Assembly: GCA_943846685.1 (NCBI GenBank)
Contig: OX044363.1
Location: 1,953,386-2,017,385, forward strand
Reading direction: 5' to 3'
Source: an uncultured Pseudomonadales bacterium
Lineage (GTDB): Bacteria; Pseudomonadota; Gammaproteobacteria; Pseudomonadales; Porticoccaceae
Length of the DNA: 64,000 bases
The position numbers were made by a program, and so were the translations under genes. The notes under the pieces are model-generated. The model was not told the DNA's origin. It worked only from the letters and a program-made list of their open reading frames with translations, and ran no database searches. Below are positions 10,744 through 19,830 of the stretch, piece by piece (within the stretch, counting starts at the first letter, position 1; every line of letters begins with the position of its first letter).

Positions 10744-10998
10744 TTATAGTGCCTCGTAACCGGGAATAATCTTAGCCACATAGACGGCCATATTAAACTC
10801 TCTGTAACAGGCGGCTATAGTGCTTTGCACCGCCTGCATGGCATAGTCAAACTCACCCTGCACTACAGTGCTGGTGGGGAATGTGGTGATTTTAAGATTC
10901 TCGAATTGATTAATCTTTTCAATAAATCCGTTAATCGGAGGAATAAAATTCTCGCGGTTGGGGTACATACTGATATCGATAGTCACCTGCATAGTCAA
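10744..10998 (-). CDS. Small thiamine-binding (YkoF/MTH1187-like) protein
   Basis: This 84-residue protein resembles the COG0011/YqgV-type single-domain relatives of YkoF. It starts with MQVTIDISMYPNRENFI, has a central FPTSTVVQGEF and ends with the conserved IIPGY. Family members bind thiamine or its pyrimidine part in the cytoplasm. It has no signal peptide. It is encoded 3 bp upstream of the PnuC-type gene and 21 bp downstream of the TonB receptor, under the TPP riboswitch, which fits a thiamine-handling role. Confidence 0.75.
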   Translation of the reverse strand: MTMQVTIDISMYPNRENFIPPINGFIEKINQFENLKITTFPTSTVVQGEFDYAMQAVQSTIAACYREFNMAVYVAKIIPGYEAL

Positions 10999-11019
10999 AC
11001 TCCTTTTTAATCTGCTGTT

Positions 11020-13167
11020 TTAAAAATCGTATTTGCCGCTGAGACCAAATACACGGGGCTCACCGAGCTGTGTATAAGACTCAGTTATCCAACCATTATT
11101 GGGGTTATTGCCAAAATAAAAGCCACGAACGTCATAATCCTGATCGGTTAAATTCCTACCCCAAAGCGACAGTGTCAAAGGCCCCTGCTGATAGGCTAAT
11201 TTTGCATGAAGTAGTTCATAGGCACTGGATTGCTGGTTATGACTGTTAGAGAAGTAGAAACTGTCTTTACCGTCCATCTGCACTGTCAATGAATAGTGAT
11301 CCATAAATTTATAGGCTGCACCAAGGTTGAACTGATAAGCGGGGGCATGAGCCTGGTCACGGCCTGCCTGATCTAAAGGCTCATCGTTTAAATCCAGAAC
11401 CACTAAACCACCCAACTGGGTTTCAAGTATCCCCAACGCTGTAAAAACTCGGAATTGATCGGTAACCTGCCACGCCGCTTCCAACTCAACGCCGTAATTA
11501 TCGCTACCTTCAACATTGTCTCGATAAGAGGTCCAATTGCCGGAAGAAATTTCTAAGGCCAATTTGGCCTGCATATTTTGGCGATCAATATAAAAGGCTG
11601 TTAGATTGAGCGTCACAGCATCTTCAAGATAGCTGCCTTTTAAACCCAGCTCATAATTTAATGCCGCTTCACCTTCATAGGTTAATTGCTGACTGAGAAG
11701 AGCGATGGTATCAGCATCACCGCTAACCAGTGCCTTGCCATAAGCGTCAGTGTTAAGGCCGCCAGTTTTGTAGCCTCGGCTTAAAGCACCGTAAACCATC
11801 ACATTGTCATCAACTCGATATTGCAGGCTGAGTTTACCGCCGATCAAATCGTCCGCTATATCACCGACAACACCAAAACTGTCGAAATAGTTATTTTCAA
11901 AGTGTTCAAAACGAGTCCCCAATGACAGTAGCCATTGATCATCCAGAGCCCAATCTAGCTGGCCATAAGCGGCGTAGCGACTGCTATCAAAGCTACTCGT
12001 CAGACCATCAGTCCAAGCACCGTAATAGTCTGCATCCTCGCTATAACTTAAATCAACTTCGCGGTCATAGCCATACAAGCCTGCTACCCAGCTGGCTCCC
12101 CCAAGAATCTCGCTACCCAGTTTGGAGAGGAATCTTAGGTCAACACTTTTCGCCTGGCGGTCACGAGCATTGTTTTCAAAACCTCTCACACCAACAGTGT
12201 CAAAATCCGACCAATCCCAGTCAAAACCATATTCAAGATTTGACTCTTCAGCAGTGACTTGAGTTTCCAATGTATAGCTATCGGAGCCATCCCAAATCGC
12301 TAGCACTGACAGAGCGCTTGACTCCTGACGGTCGTGGCCTGGCTCATCAGAGCGAGTATTTCTGCTATTCTCTAGAGAAAAAGCGTTGTAACCATTATCA
12401 GCATCAATATAAATAGCCGTAATATCAAAGCTCAGCTCATCCGACACTACCCAGTTCAATTTAACTCGCGCAAACAGCTCATCGATATTATTAGTGTCAT
12501 CACGATTTAGAAAATCATTCTCAATATATCCATCGCCAGTGTTTTTACTGATCGAAACACGGCCTAAAAGATCGTCACTAATGGCTCCGCTAGCAACTAC
12601 ACCAACGGTTTTAGAACCGTAATTTCCTGCACCCAAATCTACTCGACCCTCAAACTCTTCAGTTGGCGCAGATGATTGAATATTAATAAGACCCGCCATT
12701 GCATTAGATCCGAAGCTTGTTCCCTGAGGGCCACGTAATATTTCAACCTGTTCGACATCATAAATACCACCGGCCAAACCTAGATTACTGAAGTCAATTC
12801 CATCAACCACGAGACCTACGGAGGAATCCAAAGGCTCTTTAAACTGGCTGCGTTCGCCAATACCTCTTACCTGAAAAAAGCGGCCGCGCGAAGCTCCTGC
12901 TGCGATATTCACATTGGGGGCCAGATTTAATACATCTTCCAAGTGCTGAGCCGCACGATTTTGAAGATCTGCATTAGAGACAACAGTTAAGCTCGAAGGA
13001 GATAACTGTGCTGATCCGCCACGGAAATCTGCGTTGATGATAACTTCGTTGAGCGAACGTTCTATCGCCTCTTCAGCGAACAGGGAAGAACCAAGAAAAA
13101 AAGTCGCAGCAATAGCTACAAAGAAAGCCCCGCGGGCGGTATTAAGGATGGTGAGATAAAAATTCAT
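11020..13167 (-). CDS. TonB-dependent receptor, probable thiamine uptake
   Basis: This outer-membrane receptor is about 715 residues long. A signal peptide covers about 1-31 (cleavage after SLFA), followed by a TonB-box-like LNEVIINA, a plug domain with EQVEILRGPQGTSFGSNA, and a barrel ending in YDF. The ATG at 13167 is preceded by GAGG at good spacing; an ATG at 13185 would add six residues. A TPP riboswitch lies directly upstream, so the imported ligand is most likely thiamine or a precursor. It is the first gene of the salvage operon. Confidence 0.92.
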   Translation of the reverse strand: MNFYLTILNTARGAFFVAIAATFFLGSSLFAEEAIERSLNEVIINADFRGGSAQLSPSSLTVVSNADLQNRAAQHLEDVLNLAPNVNIAAGASRGRFFQVRGIGERSQFKEPLDSSVGLVVDGIDFSNLGLAGGIYDVEQVEILRGPQGTSFGSNAMAGLINIQSSAPTEEFEGRVDLGAGNYGSKTVGVVASGAISDDLLGRVSISKNTGDGYIENDFLNRDDTNNIDELFARVKLNWVVSDELSFDITAIYIDADNGYNAFSLENSRNTRSDEPGHDRQESSALSVLAIWDGSDSYTLETQVTAEESNLEYGFDWDWSDFDTVGVRGFENNARDRQAKSVDLRFLSKLGSEILGGASWVAGLYGYDREVDLSYSEDADYYGAWTDGLTSSFDSSRYAAYGQLDWALDDQWLLSLGTRFEHFENNYFDSFGVVGDIADDLIGGKLSLQYRVDDNVMVYGALSRGYKTGGLNTDAYGKALVSGDADTIALLSQQLTYEGEAALNYELGLKGSYLEDAVTLNLTAFYIDRQNMQAKLALEISSGNWTSYRDNVEGSDNYGVELEAAWQVTDQFRVFTALGILETQLGGLVVLDLNDEPLDQAGRDQAHAPAYQFNLGAAYKFMDHYSLTVQMDGKDSFYFSNSHNQQSSAYELLHAKLAYQQGPLTLSLWGRNLTDQDYDVRGFYFGNNPNNGWITESYTQLGEPRVFGLSGKYDF

Positions 13168-13250
13168 ATTGAGCCTCAGTAACATTAATGAAAGTTAAGG
13201 AGACCCGGAGTCAAAAGACGTGGTGAAAGGCAAACTTGCTAAAAGTCCTA

Positions 13251-13330
13251 TTCCTACGCCGGTATAATCCGGATCAGGTTCAAAGGGTACATCTCAGGCC
13301 ACTCAATAGTAGTTGGCCGCCCCTTAGGAA
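13251..13330 (-). promoter_or_regulatory. TPP riboswitch (THI element)
   Basis: Read on the minus strand, the hallmark conserved elements appear in order: AAGGGGCGGCC, CTGAGATGTACCCTTTGAA, CCTGATCCGGATTATACCGG and CGTAGGAA. The ends TTCCTA (13325-13330) and TAGGAA (13251-13256) pair as P1. The receptor start lies 84 bp further on without an obvious terminator, so control of translation initiation is more likely than termination. It would switch the receptor/transport/kinase operon off when thiamine pyrophosphate is plentiful. Confidence 0.95.
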
Positions 13331-13446
13331 ACGCAGGCATAATAACATTACGCTGCATAGAAGGTATAAAAAATATTGACTCTTCAGGGTTAAAACGTAA
13401 GCCCCTGTTGAGATAAGTCATAGGCCAACTAAAAACCCTTTTGCAG

Positions 13447-14118
13447 TTAAACCGTACAGGCAAGAATCCGGCTGATTTCACAGAGAGAGCGACCGGACTG
13501 CTCACGCAGATCGGCAAAAACCTCCGCCACCAACCGTAAATCCCGCTGCGCTGTCGGGCTGAACTTCTTCATCAATCCCTGATTTATCAACGCATCACAG
13601 ACATCTTTGCTGAGTAGAAAGGTATCTTTGCCCATACTGCGCAACATCATCGGGCCAGAGTTGCCCCCAAGCCTTGAGCCATGCTTTTTAAGCTCGAGCC
13701 ACAGACCAATCAAATCATCCTCCGGCCAGTCGGCAATAAACTTAGCAAAGCTGCCATGGCTGCGCTGCCTGTCTAGCACATAGGTCGCGTTATGCCTGAC
13801 CGAGACTATCTTGGTGAAGTTGCGAACAATCCTTGTGTCCTTGGCCAGCTCTTCGAGCTTTTCATCGCTAAAGTGGGCAATAGCCAAAGGATTAAATTCA
13901 GAAAAGGCCGCCTCAAAGCCGGGCCATTTATTATCTATCACCCGCCAGACAAAACCAGCCCGAAAAACGCAGCGGGTCATCATCGACAGATAGCGACTAT
14001 CGTCTTGGGAAGTGAGTTGTTTAGCTGTCTTTGGCCGCGGCAGTATTGCTTCAAGCTCATCGGCACCGCCGCGATTTTTTGCCGCCAGTGTATAAAGTTT
14101 TTTATAGGAGGTCGCCAC
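13447..14118 (-). CDS. Divergent DNA-3-methyladenine glycosylase I (Tag-like) protein
   Basis: This 223-residue protein resembles Tag, the base-excision glycosylase for 3-methyladenine: AGFVWRVIDNKWPGFEAAF and FSDEKLEELAKDTRIVRN align with the Tag core. Two features differ. The N-terminal zinc-ligand motif of Tag is missing, and the position of the Tag base-recognition glutamate (before the AG-W stretch) appears to be Cys in MTRCVFRAGFVW. It may have another substrate or be non-catalytic. It lies 48 bp downstream of the LysE-type gene. Confidence 0.7.
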   Translation of the reverse strand: MATSYKKLYTLAAKNRGGADELEAILPRPKTAKQLTSQDDSRYLSMMTRCVFRAGFVWRVIDNKWPGFEAAFSEFNPLAIAHFSDEKLEELAKDTRIVRNFTKIVSVRHNATYVLDRQRSHGSFAKFIADWPEDDLIGLWLELKKHGSRLGGNSGPMMLRSMGKDTFLLSKDVCDALINQGLMKKFSPTAQRDLRLVAEVFADLREQSGRSLCEISRILACTV

Positions 14119-14166
14119 AGATTAGTCTCATCGAAATTATCAGTTAAGCAATAGTATATAGCCTGT

Positions 14167-14799
14167 TCAGCCAATAATTTGGATAATAAAGCCTATGGCA
14201 ATAACTAATAATACAACCGCAAACAGCTTATCCAGCCATTGACCATACTTCTTGTATGCGTTTAGGCCAGTTTCATTAGAACTTGAGTTAGAAATAACCA
14301 CCGCCATCAACATATACCAGAGCATATCAACAGTACCGGCAATCAGCGCCAACAGCGTTTTTTCCCAGAGCTGACTGCTGGCATCGACAAACTGGCTAAA
14401 TAGGGCACTAAAGAAAATAATAATCTTCGGGTTAACCAGAGCGATTAACAGACCATCCCGGGCGGCCAACCATTTGGAGGACTGGGCAGTGACTACTGAA
14501 ACGATCTCGCGATTGGCTGTTGTGAACAGCAATTTAACTGCCATCCAGATTAAAAACACACAGCCGGCTATTTGCACGGTATTAAAAATCAATGGATTGC
14601 GCTCGACAATAACCACTAATCCAAAAGCTGTAGCAAAGGCAAATAAACCGATCATCAAGCCGTGGCTGACTGCGGCTATTAGGCCCACAATCCGGCCCTG
14701 AGATAACGATAAATTAACAATCACCGCAAGACTAGGGCCAGGTGACATAGCCCCCAGCAAACAGGCTAGAGTGACAGATAACCAAAATCCACTATCCAA
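14167..14799 (-). CDS. LysE/RhtB-family amino-acid exporter
   Basis: This inner-membrane exporter has 210 residues and six hydrophobic segments, with the family signature GAMSPGPSLAVI near the N-terminus. The family exports threonine, homoserine, lysine or similar compounds; the substrate here is not determined. It probably shares a transcript with the downstream Tag-like gene. Confidence 0.88.
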   Translation of the reverse strand: MDSGFWLSVTLACLLGAMSPGPSLAVIVNLSLSQGRIVGLIAAVSHGLMIGLFAFATAFGLVVIVERNPLIFNTVQIAGCVFLIWMAVKLLFTTANREIVSVVTAQSSKWLAARDGLLIALVNPKIIIFFSALFSQFVDASSQLWEKTLLALIAGTVDMLWYMLMAVVISNSSSNETGLNAYKKYGQWLDKLFAVVLLVIAIGFIIQIIG

Positions 14800-14981
14800 T
14801 TTAGCATCCTCAAATCCACTAGTTTTCTAAAATAAAACTACTTACAATACTCTTTTATACAGGCATATACAGATAAAGCAATAGCCTAACCCTTCGTCAG
14901 CGACTATCGATTTAGTAAAATAATCAGTCGTTGTATACCGTTTGAACAGCCAAAATCTCCCGGCCAAAAAAGTCAACCAAT

Positions 14982-14999
14982 CTAATACTAAAGTATTAG
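14982..14999. other. Dyad symmetry in an otherwise empty 340-bp intergenic region
   Basis: The region between the LysE-type start and the small gene at 15141 holds no recognisable gene or RNA. Its only clear structure is CTAATAC-TAAA-GTATTAG, a perfect 7-bp dyad typical in size of a repressor operator. It could serve either flanking gene. Confidence 0.4.
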
Positions 15000-15140
15000 T
15001 ACGCAAAGGCTATTCCCTACCATTCATAAATCAATAAGAATAAGCCCCGGACATTAGGACTAATAGACAAACGGAATTGTTATTAAACACTACTTATAAA
15101 GGCTAAAAAGACACAACAGTAGCCCTAAACGAGACCCTTT

Positions 15141-15308
15141 ATGTTAAATCTTGATGTAAGCGCGAAAAGCGAGAACCTTATTAATCACAAGGTATTGGAA
15201 GAGAAGTTTTCTGCGGGCCTCATGGAATTTGAAGCCCTGATTCATAGCGTTAGCGATGATAGAAAATTGCAGCTGATTGATCTGCTAGAGCAGTTTAGTC
15301 AGGAGTAA
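15141..15308 (+). CDS. Small protein of unknown function, 55 residues
   Basis: An ATG frame of 55 codons starts MLNLDVSAKSENL and ends LIDLLEQFSQE. It is acidic, soluble and probably helical at its end. A GAGA purine stretch lies 8 nt before the ATG. It is convergent with the small XRE gene and follows a 340-bp region with an operator-like dyad. I recognise no family; it could be a genuine small protein or a chance frame. Confidence 0.4.
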   Translation: MLNLDVSAKSENLINHKVLEEKFSAGLMEFEALIHSVSDDRKLQLIDLLEQFSQE

Positions 15309-15319
15309 ATCACACTCGA

Positions 15320-15384
15320 GACTAAGCTTTATTTGAGTAGCTTGTTTGAAGAGCTTATCTGAAAAGCTCATTTAAAAAGCTTAC
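15320..15384. repeat. 13-bp tandem repeat, five copies, overlapping the XRE stop codon
   Basis: Five contiguous 13-bp units occur: GACTAAGCTTTAT, TTGAGTAGCTTGT, TTGAAGAGCTTAT, CTGAAAAGCTCAT and TTAAAAAGCTTAC. The last contains the stop codon of the minus-strand XRE gene. On the minus strand each copy carries a TAAGC- or CAAGC-like core, so the stop-codon segment looks duplicated downstream. Confidence 0.8.
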
Positions 15385-15698
15385 TGATTAAACTTGTCGG
15401 AAACTTTGGAAAAAAGTTTTGAACGCTCGGTTTTCGATAGACCTAAAATACGGCTATAGATCTCTTCGACAGAATTAATCTTTTTGTTGGAACCTTTTTT
15501 GGGTAACGCGCTAGAGTAGAGAGAATCTATGGGCACACCAAAATAGTTGGCAAGTGCCGCCATTGAATCACGACGCGGATCCTGGGTAACCTGACTTAGT
15601 ATTCGGTTAATGGTTGGCTGCGGAACACCAGTAGCTCTGGACAGACCACTCTGCGAAATACCTTCTTTTGCCATTAAACGTGCTAGTTCTTTACTCAT
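15381..15698 (-). CDS. Small XRE-family DNA-binding protein
   Basis: This protein of about 105 residues has an N-terminal Cro/CI helix-turn-helix (EGISQSGLSRATGVPQPTINRI, about residues 12-33) and a short charged tail, with no peptidase or sensor domain. The ATG at 15698 (MSKELARL) fits best; a GTG at 15707 would add three residues. It is convergent with the 55-residue gene. Its targets are unknown. Confidence 0.82.
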   Translation of the reverse strand: MSKELARLMAKEGISQSGLSRATGVPQPTINRILSQVTQDPRRDSMAALANYFGVPIDSLYSSALPKKGSNKKINSVEEIYSRILGLSKTERSKLFSKVSDKFNQ

Positions 15699-15796
15699 GT
15701 CTATCACTCATCTCTGATACTGTAATTTTCTATCCAATGATGTAACATTTTTAGGCAATTTTTCATTGGATTGCCAGTTTTATTCTTATTCAACAA

Positions 15797-16675
15797 TTAA
15801 AAAATTGCTTTGCTATTCTCTACAACCCCATCAAGTAAATCCGGTCGATCAGTAATAATTCCATCAACGCCCAACTTGATAAGACCTGCCATTTCATCGA
15901 CATTATTAACCGTCCACACATCAAGCTTTAAATTAAGCTGGTGAATTGTTTCAACCAATGATCCTGAAACGATTCTTATGCCATCCTCCTCAAGAGGTAA
16001 CTGCACCGAATAACCGGGCGGGTTATAGAGGTGTCCCAATCCGATCCAGCTCAGCATAATCATCCAGCGCGCCTCTTCTTCACCCAGCGAGGTCGGAACC
16101 TCAGGGCAGTGTTGCCGAAAAGACTTCAAAACGGACGAATAAAAAGAACCAATTATTACCTGATCTATCAACTCGTAATCTTTGACCAATTGACAGAGTT
16201 TCTCACCAGCTTTAGAAACTTCCGGCTTTATCTCTATTAAAAATCGATTGGTCGGAAAAGCAACAAATAGCGATTCGAGGGTCGGTATACGAATGCCTTT
16301 TTCAGCAACTTTTCCTGGGTAGTCGTACTCATTAAAGCCCACATTAAACCACAATAACTCAGCCAGTGTCATATCGGCAATCCTGCCGCTGCCATTAGTT
16401 GTTGAATCTATCGTTTCATCGTGGCGAACCACCAATATATTATCCGCCGTTAAATGGACATCCAGCTCAAGTATATCTGTTCCAACAGACAGCGCATTGG
16501 CCGCAGCCTCTAAGGTATTCCCCGGTTGCAGCGCGCGTCCATTACCATGGGCAATAATATTAAAAGAGTTATCCGCATAAAAAGGGATATCCGCAACTCG
16601 GTTGTTGGTCGGCCAAATCAATAAAGTGGCATAAACTAGCGCAACAACCAGCAGAGAAGAGATTAATTTTCTCAT
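15797..16675 (-). CDS. Glycerophosphodiester phosphodiesterase
   Basis: This 292-residue protein has an N-terminal hydrophobic segment (about 5-22) that is either a signal peptide or a membrane anchor. The GDPD domain has the first catalytic histidine in AHGNGRALQPGNTLEA, the metal ligands in ELDVHLT, and the second histidine in VRHDE. It hydrolyses glycerophosphodiesters from lipid breakdown, probably in the periplasm. The usual HRG appears as HGN here, a mild deviation. Confidence 0.88.
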   Translation of the reverse strand: MRKLISSLLVVALVYATLLIWPTNNRVADIPFYADNSFNIIAHGNGRALQPGNTLEAAANALSVGTDILELDVHLTADNILVVRHDETIDSTTNGSGRIADMTLAELLWFNVGFNEYDYPGKVAEKGIRIPTLESLFVAFPTNRFLIEIKPEVSKAGEKLCQLVKDYELIDQVIIGSFYSSVLKSFRQHCPEVPTSLGEEEARWMIMLSWIGLGHLYNPPGYSVQLPLEEDGIRIVSGSLVETIHQLNLKLDVWTVNNVDEMAGLIKLGVDGIITDRPDLLDGVVENSKAIF

Positions 16676-16702
16676 TAAAAAAAACCTAACAGTTTTGGAT
16701 AT

Positions 16703-18640
16703 CTATTTATTGTGACGATTGGCAATCAACTCATCCACAACCGAAGGGTCTGCCAGTGTCGAGGTATCACCCAAACTATCTAACTCATTAGCCGCCACCT
16801 TGCGTAGTATTCGTCGCATAATTTTCCCGGAGCGGGTTTTTGGTAAACCTGGCGCCCACTGAATAATATCCGGCTTGGCGATCGGGCCGATCTCTGAAGC
16901 ACAGAGTGCAATCAGCTCATCGCGCAGGGTTTTATCAGGCTCAACCCCAGTCATTGGTGTGACATAACAGTAGATGCCCTGACCCTTTATATCATGGGGA
17001 TAACCGACAACAGCGGCCTCGGCAATATCCTTGTGTAACACTAGGGCACTCTCAACTTCTGCGGTACCCATACGGTGCCCAGAAATATTCAGCACATCAT
17101 CGACACGACCGGTTATCCAGTAATAACCATCTTCATCGCGACGGGCGCCATCGCCAGTAAAGTAATAACCCGGATAGGCATTAAAATAGGTATCAATAAA
17201 TCGCTGGTGGTCACCATAAATAGAACGAATCTGGCTTGGCCATGAAGCCTTAATCATCAGCAGACCCTCACCGGCGCCCTCGATCTCAGCCCCTTCGGGA
17301 TCAAGCAGTACTGGCTGCACACCAAAAAACGGTCGGGTTGCAGAGCCGGGTTTCAGGGCAGTTGCCCCGGGCAGAGGTGTCAGCATATGAGCGCCGGTTT
17401 CGGTCTGCCACCAGGTATCAACAATTGGACAGCGAGAGTCGCCAACCACGCGGTAATACCACTCCCAGGCCTCTGGGTTGATCGGCTCGCCCACTGTGCC
17501 CAAAAGTTTTAGAGAACTTCGCGATGTGCTGTTCACCCAATCGTCACCACTGCCCATCAGCGCTCTGATGGCGGTGGGTGCGGTATAAAACTGACTGACC
17601 TGATGCTTATCGATCACCTGCCAGAATCTTGAGGCATCTGGATAGGTCGGCACGCCCTCAAACATAAGCGTAATTGCGCCATTACAAAGCGGGCCGTACA
17701 AGCTATAGCTGTGGCCAGTCACCCAACCAACATCGGCGGTACACCAGAAGACATCGCCGTCTTTGTAATCAAAAGTATATTTATGGGTCATAGCGGCCAT
17801 CAGTAAATAGCCACCGGTGCTGTGCACTACACCTTTAGGTTTACCGGTTGAGCCGGAGGTATAGAGAATAAACAGTGGGTCTTCAGCATCCATTATTTCT
17901 GGTGGGCAATCCGCGGATACAGCTTCAATGGCGTCTTGATACCAAATATCTCGACTCTCAGCCCAATCGATGGCGCCACCGGTGCGTCGCACAACCAGGC
18001 AGGTATGAACATTGGGACAGTTTGCCAGCGCTTTATCTGTATTGGCTTTTAGGGGAATAGGCTTGCCGGCGCGAACCCCTTCGTCGGCAGTAATCACGAC
18101 CTGACAGTCAGAGTCGAGAATACGATCTTTTAGCGCCTCTGGAGAAAAGCCGCCAAAAACCACTGAGTGGATTGCACCAATCCGCGCACAGGCAAGCATT
18201 GCATAGGCGGCTTCAGGAATCATCGGCATATAGATACAGACGCGATCGCCCTTCTTTACACCGCGCTCACGGAGAACATTGCCGAGGCGAGAAACTTTCT
18301 CATGCAATTCGGCGTAACTGATATGCATAGAATCTGAGGGCTCATCTCCCTCCCAGATAATCGCCGTCTGCCCTGATCGCGCAGTGAGATGCCGATCGAT
18401 ACAATTGACCGCGACATTTAGCTGACCGCCGGCAAACCAGTTGGCCCTGCCCTGGGAAATATCAGTATCACAAACTGTCTCCCAGGGGGTTTCCCAGGTT
18501 AAAAACTGGCTGGCCTGGTCGGCCCAAAATTGCTCGGGATTCTCTACTGACTGCTGATACATCGTCTGATATGTCTGATCATCAATCCATGCGGAATTAG
18601 ACCATTGCTGCGAAACAGGATGAATAGAGAAATCGGACAT
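16703..18640 (-). CDS. acs: Acetyl-CoA synthetase
   Basis: This enzyme activates acetate to acetyl-CoA through acetyl-AMP. Its 645 residues are the family length. The AMP-binding loop [10 protein letters not shown], the acetate-pocket motif WWQTETG and the C-terminal catalytic, acetylatable lysine in [12 protein letters not shown] are all present. It lies 83 bp downstream of hexR on the same strand, linking acetate use to the central carbon genes around it. Confidence 0.97.
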   Translation of the reverse strand: MSDFSIHPVSQQWSNSAWIDDQTYQTMYQQSVENPEQFWADQASQFLTWETPWETVCDTDISQGRANWFAGGQLNVAVNCIDRHLTARSGQTAIIWEGDEPSDSMHISYAELHEKVSRLGNVLRERGVKKGDRVCIYMPMIPEAAYAMLACARIGAIHSVVFGGFSPEALKDRILDSDCQVVITADEGVRAGKPIPLKANTDKALANCPNVHTCLVVRRTGGAIDWAESRDIWYQDAIEAVSADCPPEIMDAEDPLFILYTSGSTGKPKGVVHSTGGYLLMAAMTHKYTFDYKDGDVFWCTADVGWVTGHSYSLYGPLCNGAITLMFEGVPTYPDASRFWQVIDKHQVSQFYTAPTAIRALMGSGDDWVNSTSRSSLKLLGTVGEPINPEAWEWYYRVVGDSRCPIVDTWWQTETGAHMLTPLPGATALKPGSATRPFFGVQPVLLDPEGAEIEGAGEGLLMIKASWPSQIRSIYGDHQRFIDTYFNAYPGYYFTGDGARRDEDGYYWITGRVDDVLNISGHRMGTAEVESALVLHKDIAEAAVVGYPHDIKGQGIYCYVTPMTGVEPDKTLRDELIALCASEIGPIAKPDIIQWAPGLPKTRSGKIMRRILRKVAANELDSLGDTSTLADPSVVDELIANRHNK

Positions 18641-18723
18641 AGCGGGAAACCTCAGCAGGGAAAAATTTTTGTTACCACTAGTCTAGTTTAAAACTCTAAA
18701 ATTGCCTAAGTCTCCAGCTGTGT

Positions 18724-19581
18724 TTAGCTCTCTTTTATATAACGAGTCGGCTTAAGGCTGTTTTTGATTTTCTCAAGATGGGGCAGGAAGTCTGGGCCGC
18801 GACGCAGGGTCACACCGGTTGCCAGCACATCGAGAATAACCAGATGCACAATGCGCGAGGTCATTGGCATATATTCATCGGTATTCTCGGGAACCTCCAC
18901 TTCCAGGGTAACACTGCTGATAGCCGCCAGAGGTGAGTCCGGAGCGGTTAAACCTATGACTGTTGAGCCGTTGGCCTTGGCAATTTCGGCAACTTCAACA
19001 ACTTCTTTGGTACGGCCTGTATGAGAGATAAAAAAGAACACATCGCCAGTGCCACCGGTTGATGCCAGCATCCGCTGCATTAATACATCATCGTGAAACG
19101 AGACCGGCAGGTTAAAGCGGAAAAATTTGTTTTCGGCATCGCGAGCCACCGAGCCTGAGGCACCGAGCCCAAAGAAGTAAATACGCTTGGCTTGAATCAG
19201 CTTATCAACCACCTGATTGACAATACTGTGACTTATTCTGTCGCGCACCATGGCTAAATTATTGATCGTGCTATCGAAAATCTTTGGCGTATAGCTGGTG
19301 ACATCATCCCCGGGATCGACATTGCGGTTAACAAAGCGCACACCACTGACCAGAGCCTTGGCCAATTTGAGTTTAAAGTCGGGAAATCCGGCGGCATTAA
19401 AGCGCTTACAAAAACGGTTTACACTGGGTTCGCTAACCCCGGCGGCTTTAGCCAATGCGGCGATACTGGAACTGGTCGCGCGATCAGGGTCAGCCAGAAT
19501 AACCCGAGCCACTTTGCTCTCGGACTTATTCAGTTCGGGTAACTGATCGGCAATGATGTTAATCAAATTCTGAGAGTGCAT
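18724..19581 (-). CDS. hexR: HexR, RpiR-family regulator of central carbon metabolism
   Basis: This 285-residue regulator has an N-terminal RpiR-type helix-turn-helix (about 1-75; AAGVSEPSVNRFCKRF) and a SIS sugar-phosphate-binding domain (about 125-260; FFGLGASGSVARDAENKF and FFISHTGRTKEVVE). HexR proteins sense 2-keto-3-deoxy-6-phosphogluconate and control the Entner-Doudoroff and glycolytic genes. It is divergent from gap-pyk and lies 7 kb from edd-glk-eda-zwf-pgl. Matching operator sequences are found at both places. Confidence 0.93.
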   Translation of the reverse strand: MHSQNLINIIADQLPELNKSESKVARVILADPDRATSSSIAALAKAAGVSEPSVNRFCKRFNAAGFPDFKLKLAKALVSGVRFVNRNVDPGDDVTSYTPKIFDSTINNLAMVRDRISHSIVNQVVDKLIQAKRIYFFGLGASGSVARDAENKFFRFNLPVSFHDDVLMQRMLASTGGTGDVFFFISHTGRTKEVVEVAEIAKANGSTVIGLTAPDSPLAAISSVTLEVEVPENTDEYMPMTSRIVHLVILDVLATGVTLRRGPDFLPHLEKIKNSLKPTRYIKES

Positions 19582-19703
19582 CCTATAAACCTTTTTTATT
19601 ATCTAATTTGTCTTCCCATTTCCTACAAACCTTTTTCACAGTAGATTTATAGTCGACAAAAGTTGGTTCTACACGTCAATCTCGTAAGAAAATTTCACAA
19701 AGA

Positions 19704-19718
19704 TGTCATTAAGTTACA
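19704..19718. promoter_or_regulatory. HexR operator in the hexR-gap intergenic region
   Basis: TGTCATTAAGTTACA matches the palindromic HexR consensus TGTAATTAAATTACA at 13 of 15 positions. It lies about 50 bp upstream of the gap -35 element and 122 bp upstream of the hexR start, so it can serve both the gap-pyk operon and autoregulation. Confidence 0.75.
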
Positions 19719-19766
19719 TCAAAAGGGTCTAAATAGGTAATTTTAACGCCCAAAAGCGGCTTTAGA

Positions 19767-19795
19767 TTGCCTCAAAAGCAGTTTAAGCCTATAAT
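19767..19795 (+). promoter_or_regulatory. Predicted sigma-70 promoter of gap-pyk
   Basis: TTGCCT (19767-19772) and a perfect TATAAT (19790-19795) are separated by 17 bp and lie 36 bp before the gap start codon. Confidence 0.6.
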
Positions 19796-19830
19796 TTTCG
19801 TAAGTTTACTACATAAATTAAGGCTCTATC

